Below, piece after piece: positions 1 to 4,991 of a stretch of DNA of 5,642 nucleotides. The stretch comes from Clostridia bacterium (lineage in GTDB: Bacteria > Bacillota > Clostridia > Oscillospirales > CAG-272), in NCBI GenBank assembly GCA_017629395.1, contig JAGBXH010000484.1:1-5642 (forward strand). The letters are read 5' to 3'. Each line of letters starts with the position of its first letter. The stretch's first letter is position 1. The position numbers were made by a program, and so were the translations under genes. The notes under the pieces were generated by a model that had not been told where the DNA came from, did no database searches, and was given only the letters and a program-made list of their open reading frames with translations.

Positions 1-57
1 AAGTGGATCCTCAAGACGGTTTGGGGCGTAGGCTATAAGTTCGAGCTGTTAGGCTGA
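1..57 (+). CDS. Response regulator, OmpR/PhoB family (C-terminal end only)
   Basis: The first 18 codons of the window read KWILKTVWGVGYKFELLG and end in TGA. The segment TVWGVGYKFE is the typical last beta-hairpin (wing) of the OmpR/PhoB winged-helix DNA-binding domain, so this is the end of a response regulator whose receiver domain lies upstream of the window. The stop is followed after 10 bp by a histidine kinase gene on the same strand, which makes the two a cognate pair. The protein would be a cytoplasmic transcription factor activated by phosphorylation on a receiver aspartate that cannot be seen here. The target genes cannot be read from this fragment, although autoregulation of the downstream htrA and mgtC-like genes is plausible. 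The family call is firm; subfamily (PhoP, WalR, VanR and so on) cannot be decided. Confidence 0.85.
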   Translation, partial: KWILKTVWGVGYKFELLG

Positions 58-67
58 GGCACGCTTC

Positions 68-1531
68 GTGTTTAAGAGTCTGTTTTTTAAGTATATCACG
101 GCGTTTATGCTGATCATTGTGGTCAGCTTTATGCTGCTGATCGTGATCATCGGTAATATCATCAACGGGTATTCCGAGCAGGTCAAGACCGAGCTGATCA
201 CCAATTCAGCCGCCGCTGCATATGCTTACGTGGACGGAAGCTATCAAAAGGATATGCCGTTTTCGCAATATATTGCCGAGAACGAGCATCCCACCGCAGA
301 AATTTTGCAGGCATTGACCGTCAATGCGGACGGCATTACCATTCTCATCGCCGATGCAGACGGTACGTTGCTGATCGGGCGCGGCGTTGAGCAGCAGCTT
401 TTTGAGCAAGGTAAGCTGCTGCCGCTGGCGGATATGGAGCTTGTGCTGGCAGGACAATCCGTGCAGGGGTCCGATACCTTTGCCGGTATGCTTTCCAAGC
501 CGCACGTGGTGCATGCCTATCCCATGATCTATGAGAATGACGTATACGGCGTGCTGCTTGTCTGTGCGGACTCTTCGGATTGGATGGATCTGCGCGATTC
601 CACCGTACAGGTCATTATGGCAGCCAGCCTTTGGGTCATGCTGGCGGCTTTGATCGCATTCTATTTTATTACCGAGCGCATTATCACGCCGCTCAAGGAG
701 ATGAGCCGCGCGGCAAAAAGCTTTGCGGCAGGTAAATTTGACGTGCGCGTGCCTGTGCACGGAAGCGACGAGGTGGCAGAGCTTGCAACCGCGATGAACA
801 ATATGGCACAGTCGCTTGAAGCACTGGACAAGATGCGTACCTCGTTTATGGCAAACGTGTCGCACGATTTGCGCACGCCCATGACCACCATATCCGGATT
901 TATTGACAGCATCTTAGAGGGGGCGATCCCCGCAGAGCAGCAGAGCTATTATCTTGGGATCGTGTCCGAGGAGGTTAAGCGTCTTTCACGCTTAGTCACG
1001 CAGCTGCTGGATCTGTCTCGCATTCAGGCGGGCGACCGCAAATTCGTGTCCGCTCCGTTTGACGTTTGTGAGGTTTCACGCTTGATTTTGATCTCGTTTG
1101 AGCAAAAGATCGACGAAAAACGGTTGGACGTGGAATTTGAATGCGACGACGAGCATTTGTTTGTGCTTGCAGACCGTGATGCGATGTATCAGATTGTGTA
1201 TAATCTGATTGACAATGCGGTAAAATTCTCAAGAGAGGGCGGTGCCTTGCGCATTTGCCTTGACCGCGTCAAAAAGGGGCAGAAGATCCGCGTGCGCGTT
1301 TACAACGAGGGGCAGGGCATTGCGAAAGAGGATCTGCCTTACGTATTTGAACGCTTTTATAAGAGTGATAAGAGCAGAGGCCTTGATAAAAAAGGTGTTG
1401 GGCTTGGACTTTACATTGCCAAGACTATTATTGAAGCCCATCACGAGAGTATATCGGTTGACAGTGTAGCAGGCGAGTGGTGTGAATTCACCTTTACGCT
1501 GCCCGAGGTAAGTGCTCCCGAAAAGGAATGA
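68..1531 (+). CDS. Membrane sensor histidine kinase (HAMP, HisKA, HATPase_c)
   Basis: This 487-aa protein is a class I sensor kinase that should autophosphorylate on His and pass the phosphate to the response regulator encoded just upstream. Visible parts, in order: transmembrane helix at about 9-31; an extracytoplasmic sensor region at about 34-179, containing a Cache/PDC-like strand pattern (ILIADADGTLLI); second transmembrane helix at about 180-201; HAMP at about 202-255; dimerisation and phosphoacceptor H-box SHDLRTP with His266; N-box YNLIDNAVKFS with Asn379 and Asn383; G1 box NEGQGI at 413-418; F-box VFERFYKSDKSR at 427-438; and G2 box GVGLGLYIAK at 443-452. No PAS domain is present, unlike WalK. 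The GTG start is preferred over the ATG at residue 14 because it keeps the first membrane helix whole and has a GAGG site about 8 bp upstream, overlapping the end of the regulator gene. The canonical first Asp of the G1 box is Asn, a variant common in Firmicute kinases. The stimulus is unknown; the downstream HtrA suggests envelope stress. Confidence 0.95.
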   Translation: MFKSLFFKYITAFMLIIVVSFMLLIVIIGNIINGYSEQVKTELITNSAAAAYAYVDGSYQKDMPFSQYIAENEHPTAEILQALTVNADGITILIADADGTLLIGRGVEQQLFEQGKLLPLADMELVLAGQSVQGSDTFAGMLSKPHVVHAYPMIYENDVYGVLLVCADSSDWMDLRDSTVQVIMAASLWVMLAALIAFYFITERIITPLKEMSRAAKSFAAGKFDVRVPVHGSDEVAELATAMNNMAQSLEALDKMRTSFMANVSHDLRTPMTTISGFIDSILEGAIPAEQQSYYLGIVSEEVKRLSRLVTQLLDLSRIQAGDRKFVSAPFDVCEVSRLILISFEQKIDEKRLDVEFECDDEHLFVLADRDAMYQIVYNLIDNAVKFSREGGALRICLDRVKKGQKIRVRVYNEGQGIAKEDLPYVFERFYKSDKSRGLDKKGVGLGLYIAKTIIEAHHESISVDSVAGEWCEFTFTLPEVSAPEKE

Positions 1532-1540
1532 GAGGGGGAG
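1532..1540 (+). promoter_or_regulatory. Ribosome binding site that fixes a TTG start
   Basis: The purine tract GAGGGGGAG lies directly after the kinase stop codon and 6 bp before a TTG codon. There is no in-frame ATG for the next gene until residue 50, which would remove most of the acidic tail and has no comparable Shine-Dalgarno sequence. This supports TTG at 1547 as the true start of the HtrA gene. Confidence 0.75.
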
Positions 1541-1546
1541 AAGACA

Positions 1547-2986
1547 TTGGAAGAAAATCGTGAACAAATTCCCGAACAAAATAATCAACTACAACAAAGC
1601 AACGAACAAATCCCCGAAAAAGACGGGGAACAGCAAATAGCGCCCGAGCAGGCGATTGAGCAAGAGCCGGCAGAGCAGGTATCTGCAGAGCAGATGGCAG
1701 AAAAGATCTTTGACGCGAATGAGGCGCAAAAGCCGGAGGGCGCGTATCAATACAGATGGAATTACGAGGAGCAGCGTGCGGCGGACCTTGCGGGACGATC
1801 CAAAAAGCGCGTACGTAAATGGGGCATTTTGGTGTATGCCTTGACTATGACTGCCGTTTTTGTATTATGCTTCAGTGTTCTCGTGGGTGTGTTGATCCAT
1901 GACGTGCTGACATCACCTGCGGGTGGTGGCAATCAGGTCATTCAGGGCGGCGTTTCGGGCGACGTGACGGTGGTCGGCGGCGGTGACGAGCAGACCATTG
2001 AGCTGACAGCCTTGGAGTCCGTGCGCAATTATACGGTGGTCATTGTTGCCAAGGGGAACGATGGCTCCAGTACGGGTACGGGCTTTGTCCTGACTGAGGA
2101 CGGTTATATCGCAACCAATTACCACGTGATTGCGGATATGCATACCATTACGGTTAAGTTTTACAACGGTACGGCTGCAATTGCCACGGTCGTAGGCTTT
2201 TCCGAGATTGATGACATTGCCGTCATTAAGGTCAATGCAACCGGTCTTTATACCGCAAGCCTTGGCAGCTCTGCCAAGGTGAAGGACGCGCAGAACGTGT
2301 ACGCCGTGGGTACGCCTGCCGGTGAAGAATACGCCTGGAGCGTGACCAAGGGTATCGTTTCCTTTGCACAAAGAGAGGTCAAGATATACGACGACGAGGG
2401 AATTCTGGCAAAGAAAATGAAGCTGATCCAGACCGATACCCCCGTCAATCCCGGTAATTCGGGAGGACCGCTTGTCAATTCGGACGGTGAGGTGCTGGGT
2501 ATCATTACCTTAAAGCTATCGGGACAGTATGAGAACATGGGCTTTGCGATCCCCATTGACGGCGCGATGGTGCTGATCAATAATATTATCGAAACAGGTG
2601 AGCCGGGCGAGTCGCCTATTACCACCAAGCGTCCCTTGATCGGTATTGTGGGTGTCGGAGTTGAGGCAGGAAAGTATTACGTTAACGTTCCGGGGGAGAA
2701 CAAAATCCAGGAGATCACTCCCGAGGACGCCGCAGCCAATCCCGACGTTGCATTTTATGCGCCTTATACCGGTGTCTGGGTGCAGAGCACCACGCCGGGA
2801 CTTGACGCTTCGAATAAGCTCAAGCCCAATGATATCATCGTCATGGCGGACGGCAAAGAGCTTAAGAGCATTTATGATCTGATGGACGTCATCAACGAGC
2901 ACGTTGGTGGTGAAACGGTGCAGATCACCTATTACAGAAACGGCGTTGCCAATATCGTGGACGTAGAGCTTGGCTACGCAGAGTAA
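1547..2986 (+). CDS. htrA: HtrA/DegP-like membrane-anchored serine protease (S1C) with PDZ domain
   Basis: This 479-aa protein is a trypsin-like serine protease of the HtrA family, expected to degrade or refold misfolded proteins on the outer face of the cytoplasmic membrane. Residues 1-90 form a cytoplasmic tail rich in Gln and Glu with a repeated EQIPE motif (6-10 and 20-24), then a YRWNY motif (69-73) and a basic patch (RSKKRVRK). A single membrane anchor follows at about 93-117, then a Gly-rich linker. The protease domain spans about 150-350 with the full catalytic triad: His193 in TNYHVI, Asp223 in DIAVIKV, and Ser305 in NPGNSGGPL. The substrate-pocket strand NMGFAIP is at 330-336. A single PDZ domain covers about 362-478, with an unusually long loop at about 371-405. 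The length is normal for Firmicute HtrA proteins. The gene starts 15 bp after the kinase gene and is followed 20 bp later by the mgtC-like gene, so it is probably controlled by the upstream two-component system. The function is confident; the paralogue name is not. Confidence 0.95.
   Translation: MEENREQIPEQNNQLQQSNEQIPEKDGEQQIAPEQAIEQEPAEQVSAEQMAEKIFDANEAQKPEGAYQYRWNYEEQRAADLAGRSKKRVRKWGILVYALTMTAVFVLCFSVLVGVLIHDVLTSPAGGGNQVIQGGVSGDVTVVGGGDEQTIELTALESVRNYTVVIVAKGNDGSSTGTGFVLTEDGYIATNYHVIADMHTITVKFYNGTAAIATVVGFSEIDDIAVIKVNATGLYTASLGSSAKVKDAQNVYAVGTPAGEEYAWSVTKGIVSFAQREVKIYDDEGILAKKMKLIQTDTPVNPGNSGGPLVNSDGEVLGIITLKLSGQYENMGFAIPIDGAMVLINNIIETGEPGESPITTKRPLIGIVGVGVEAGKYYVNVPGENKIQEITPEDAAANPDVAFYAPYTGVWVQSTTPGLDASNKLKPNDIIVMADGKELKSIYDLMDVINEHVGGETVQITYYRNGVANIVDVELGYAE
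2260..2279. repeat. Perfect 9-bp inverted repeat inside htrA
   Basis: CCTTGGCAG and CTGCCAAGG are exact reverse complements separated by only CT, giving a 20-base near-palindrome inside the protease coding region. It encodes the conserved segment around LGSSAKV, so protein constraint may explain it. No T-tract follows, so it is not a terminator. A role as a binding site or mRNA hairpin is possible but not supported by anything else here. Confidence 0.5.
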
Positions 2987-3006
2987 ATTTTTCAAAGGAG
3001 TAAAAT

Positions 3007-3681
3007 ATGGCTTGGGACTTATGGCTTTTTGAGCATATTGGCGCATGGGACTATCTGATTCGCGTTGTAGTCGCGTGCCTGTGCGGCGGACTGATCGGTC
3101 TTGAGCGAACCAAACGCCTCAAGGAGGCAGGCATACGCACCCATATCATCGTGGCACTCGGTGCGACCTTGATCATGGTGGTATCCAAATACGGCTTTTC
3201 CGACGTTGTGGGGGCGGATGCCTCGCGCATTGCCTCCAACGTCATCACCGGCGTCAGCTTTTTGGGCGCGGGTGTCATCTTCGTGCGCGGCGGCTCGGTC
3301 AAGGGCTTGACCACCGCGGCGGGCATCTGGGCAACGGCTGCCATCGGACTTGCACTGGGCGCGGGTATGTATACCATCGGTGTTCTTGTGACAGTGCTGA
3401 TGATCCTTTTGCAGATCGCGCTGCACAAGTTTTTACCGGGTGACATGCAGTCCTCCAGAGAGCTTTTGCTGGTGATCTCCAAGGACTATCATACCGTGAT
3501 GCCTAAGATCCGTCAAAGACTTGGCGAGATGAAGGTGCTGGTCAGCGGTGTGGAGATGGAAAAGCTGGAAAACGGAGACGTGCGTGTGACGTTGGACGTT
3601 CGCTTACATAAGGACAACGTCAGCGACGAGCTGCTTGACCTCGCGGATGAATTCCCCGAGATCAAGTCGATCGTGCTGTAA
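3007..3681 (+). CDS. mgtC: MgtC/SapB family membrane protein
   Basis: This 224-aa protein matches the MgtC/SapB family in layout and motifs. The hydrophobic N-terminal domain carries the family signatures GGLIGLER (27-34), an RTHIIVALGA segment (44-53), RIASNVITGVSFLGAGVIF (74-92) and GLTTAAGIWATAAIGLALGAG (100-120, one residue over by position). Four or five membrane helices are visible at about 15-33, 47-60, 78-94, 104-120 and 121-140. The remaining residues, about 150-224, form a cytoplasmic ACT-like alpha/beta domain, as in full-length MgtC. In Salmonella and Mycobacterium, MgtC is needed for growth at low Mg2+ and in macrophages and inhibits the F1Fo ATP synthase; most Firmicute members are uncharacterised, so the symbol here is family-level. 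An AAAGGAG site lies 6 bp before the ATG. The gene is 20 bp after htrA with no promoter or terminator between them, so it is cotranscribed with the two-component system and protease. No M-box-like leader is present. Confidence 0.9.
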   Translation: MAWDLWLFEHIGAWDYLIRVVVACLCGGLIGLERTKRLKEAGIRTHIIVALGATLIMVVSKYGFSDVVGADASRIASNVITGVSFLGAGVIFVRGGSVKGLTTAAGIWATAAIGLALGAGMYTIGVLVTVLMILLQIALHKFLPGDMQSSRELLLVISKDYHTVMPKIRQRLGEMKVLVSGVEMEKLENGDVRVTLDVRLHKDNVSDELLDLADEFPEIKSIVL

Positions 3682-3690
3682 ATAAAAGTT

Positions 3691-3851
3691 ATGGAAGAAA
3701 AGGCAAAAAAGTATCACGAAGTAGTTGTCAAAGATACGATTGTGGAGGCATTACTGATTATAGAAGGTCTTGCTGACATAGAGAACAAAAAACTATCGAT
3801 GGCAATGTTGTAAAAGCAAGAGCAATTCAAAAATATGGTTTTGATTCGTGA
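3691..3851 (+). pseudogene. Small frameshifted coding remnant, function unknown
   Basis: An ATG at 3691 opens a 40-codon frame (beginning MEEKAKKYHEVVVKDTIVEA) that stops at 3813. A second frame, open from about 3777 to the TGA at 3849-3851, reads KTIDGNVVKARAIQKYGFDS, which looks protein-like. A -1 shift in the run of six A residues at 3787-3792 joins the two into a 53-residue product. There is no convincing Shine-Dalgarno sequence before the ATG, which sits 9 bp after the mgtC stop and in the same frame as mgtC. The stretch is visibly richer in A and T than mgtC. It may be the decayed 3' end of a displaced gene, a small gene broken by one indel, or a sequencing error in a homopolymer. I do not recognise the family. 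Read on its own, the 40-aa frame could also be a genuine small protein, but I think this less likely. Confidence 0.3.
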
Positions 3852-3857
3852 AAAGAG

Positions 3858-3886
3858 CAAGGGGCAATGTCTGCCCCTTGTTTTTT
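3858..3886 (+). terminator. Intrinsic terminator ending the kinase-htrA-mgtC operon
   Basis: A 9-bp perfect stem (CAAGGGGCA at 3858-3866 with TGCCCCTTG at 3872-3880) closes a 5-base loop and is followed directly by six T residues (3881-3886). The GC-rich stem and T-tract form a classic Rho-independent terminator. It separates the upstream operon from the MerR-type promoter that begins about 10 bp later. Confidence 0.9.
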
Positions 3887-3896
3887 CAAAAAAACC

Positions 3897-3927
3897 TTGA
3901 CATTGACCCTGCGTCAAGTGATATAAT
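3897..3927 (+). promoter_or_regulatory. MerR-type promoter with 19-bp spacer
   Basis: A consensus -35 box TTGACA (3897-3902) and a consensus -10 box TATAAT (3922-3927) are separated by 19 bp instead of the optimal 17. A TG at 3919-3920 gives an extended -10 (TGATATAAT). Overlong spacers of 19-20 bp with a dyad inside them are the hallmark of promoters that MerR-family regulators activate by underwinding the DNA. The predicted transcription start, near 3934, leaves a leader of under 20 bases before the merR start codon. The promoter should drive merR, the zinc-ribbon gene and the sdpI-like gene together. Confidence 0.85.
3903..3917. promoter_or_regulatory. Probable MerR operator (inverted repeat in promoter spacer)
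   Basis: TTGAC (3903-3907) and GTCAA (3913-3917) are perfect inverted arms around CCTGC, centred at 3910, near the middle of the -35/-10 spacer as expected for a MerR dimer site. An alternative, wider dyad also exists: CTTGAC (3896-3901) with GTCAAG (3913-3918), because TTGAC occurs twice, 6 bp apart. The likely binder is the MerR protein encoded immediately downstream, making the operon autoregulated. Confidence 0.75.
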
Positions 3928-3934
3928 AACTATG

Positions 3935-3942
3935 AAAGGGGG
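3935..3942 (+). promoter_or_regulatory. Ribosome binding site deciding the merR start
   Basis: The purine tract AAAGGGGG lies 8 bp upstream of the ATG at 3951 but only 2 bp upstream of the in-frame ATG at 3945. The spacing favours 3951, giving a protein beginning MALLDINAVC, which also fits the usual short N-terminus before the MerR helix-turn-helix. Confidence 0.6.
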
Positions 3943-3950
3943 CGATGCAC

Positions 3951-4628
3951 ATGGCTTTGCTTGACATTAACGCGGTGTGTCAAATGCTTGGAACCACCTC
4001 GCGCACGTTGCGCTTTTACGAGGAAAAGGGGATTATTACAAGCACCGAGGTTCCGTTTTGCTCGCGCAGACATTACAGCACCGAGCAAATAGAACATATC
4101 AAGAAGGTGCTTGTGTTGCGCGCGCTGGGTTTATCGGTTGCGCGAATCAGCAAGCTTCAAGAGGGAAATGTGGAGCTTTCCGCCGCCATACTGGAGCACA
4201 AGGCGGAATTGATTGCATCTATTGTAGCCAAATCCAAGGAACTGCGTATGCTGGACGATGCACTTGCTACCATAGAAAAGGGTGGAAATATCTACGACCC
4301 GGCGGATCATACGTCCGTGACGCGAGGCATGCGATTGGATATTGCACGCAGCTTTATCGAGCTGTTTATCAAGGGCGAGTACGACGCTTGCTTTGCGTAT
4401 TTTTCGGATATGCTACAGGAATATATGCCACTAACGGCGTGGAAACGCGTGGTAGGTGACACAATCAAGCCACTTGGAGAATTTTTGCATATGAAAGAGA
4501 TTGCATGCGACAAAGATGTAAAGAATGTCATATACTGTAGTTTGCAATATGAAAAATTGGGGCTATGTATAAAAATTGTGTTTCACCGAGATAAAGTCCA
4601 CGGTATTTGGCTCAATTATGAGCTGTGA
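3951..4628 (+). CDS. MerR family regulator with C-terminal DUF3887-like domain
   Basis: With the start at 3951 the protein has 225 residues. Residues 3-70 are a MerR winged helix-turn-helix: INAVCQMLGTTSRTLRFYEEKGII (6-29 region), a wing ending in RRHYS (39-43), and a second helix pair with LRALGLSVARISKL (56-69). Residues about 75-110 form the long dimerisation helix typical of the family. Residues about 128-221 resemble DUF3887, an NTF2-like fold: a helix FIELFIKGEYDACFAYFSDML, then a LGEF strand region, a strand SLQYEKLGLCIKIVF, and a final HGIWL strand. This domain is known mostly from Firmicute lipoproteins and hydrolases and is a plausible ligand-binding module. The metal-binding Cys pattern of MerR/CueR is absent, so the inducer is more likely a small organic or hydrophobic compound. 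The gene lies behind a MerR-type promoter and 12 bp upstream of a zinc-ribbon membrane protein gene. An alternative start at 3945 would add two residues. The regulator call is firm; the DUF3887 assignment rests on pattern only. Confidence 0.88.
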   Translation: MALLDINAVCQMLGTTSRTLRFYEEKGIITSTEVPFCSRRHYSTEQIEHIKKVLVLRALGLSVARISKLQEGNVELSAAILEHKAELIASIVAKSKELRMLDDALATIEKGGNIYDPADHTSVTRGMRLDIARSFIELFIKGEYDACFAYFSDMLQEYMPLTAWKRVVGDTIKPLGEFLHMKEIACDKDVKNVIYCSLQYEKLGLCIKIVFHRDKVHGIWLNYEL

Positions 4629-4640
4629 TGAGGAGATATT

Positions 4641-4973
4641 ATGAAAAAGAGAATGCTTTGCTGCGTGCTGTGTAGTGTGAGCGCGATGCTTGCATCATGT
4701 GAGGTACATTGGGGCGAAAAAAGTGCGGACGTGCCGTGGTGGCTGATTGTGATCCCGACTGTCGCGTTTTTGATCGTTGTACTGTATTTTGTTGGCAAGC
4801 ATTTGTCTTCCAAGGAGCACGTTTGCCCACGGTGTGAAAAAAGCTTTTATCCCAAATGGTGGCAGGTTGCCTTTACGGTACATAAAAACGGAGAGGGAGT
4901 GCTGCGCTGTCCGCATTGTAAAACAAAGGGCTTTTGCCGCGTGTCCCACAAGGAAGATTGGGATGTATGGTGA
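4641..4973 (+). CDS. Small lipobox/transmembrane protein with C-terminal zinc ribbon
   Basis: This 110-aa protein is of unknown function. It begins with a signal-like sequence: basic KKR, a hydrophobic stretch rich in Cys, and a lipobox LASC ending at Cys20. A second membrane segment lies at about 33-52 (WWLIVIPTVAFLIVVLYFVG). The rest carries two Cys pairs, CPRC (62-65) and CPHC (90-93), spaced as in a zinc ribbon, plus a Trp-rich PKWWQVAF stretch between them and a GFC motif after the second. By the positive-inside rule, the N-terminus is in the cytoplasm, residues 20-32 are outside, and the ribbon is in the cytoplasm. AGGAG lies 5 bp before the ATG. The gene sits 12 bp after merR and 18 bp before the sdpI-like gene, so it belongs to the same transcript. 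It could be a metal- or redox-responsive partner of the SdpI-like protein, or a membrane tether for the regulator; neither is shown by the sequence. Confidence 0.8.
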   Translation: MKKRMLCCVLCSVSAMLASCEVHWGEKSADVPWWLIVIPTVAFLIVVLYFVGKHLSSKEHVCPRCEKSFYPKWWQVAFTVHKNGEGVLRCPHCKTKGFCRVSHKEDWDVW

Positions 4974-4991
4974 GCGAGAAAGGAGAATGAT

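Noticed and set aside
206..865. Long open frame of 219 codons on the minus strand inside the kinase gene
   Set aside because: It lies wholly opposite the kinase sensor and HAMP region, is rich in His, Arg and Cys as expected of a shadow frame, and shows no recognisable domain or ribosome binding site.
1611..1629. Small hairpin TCCCCG/CGGGGA early in htrA
   Set aside because: The stem is only 6 bp with a 7-base loop and no T-tract, and it falls in repetitive Gln/Glu codons; probably chance.
2987..3006. Possible Mg2+ riboswitch or promoter before the mgtC-like gene
   Set aside because: The gap is only 20 bp and holds just a ribosome binding site, leaving no room for an M-box leader or a full promoter.
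2516..3046. Minus-strand open frame of 176 codons across the end of htrA and the start of the mgtC-like gene
   Set aside because: It opposes the conserved PDZ-coding region and crosses an operon junction; no domain is recognisable.
3714..3917. Minus-strand open frame of 67 codons in the intergenic region
   Set aside because: It runs through the intrinsic terminator and the MerR promoter, and its sequence has no protein-like pattern.
3945..3950. Upstream in-frame ATG as the merR start
   Set aside because: Only 2 bp separate it from the Shine-Dalgarno tract; the ATG at 3951 has 8 bp spacing. The difference is two residues, so it remains a minor alternative.
3977..4459. Plus-strand open frame of 160 codons inside merR
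   Set aside because: It is the shifted-frame shadow of the MerR gene, whose own frame has clear helix-turn-helix motifs.
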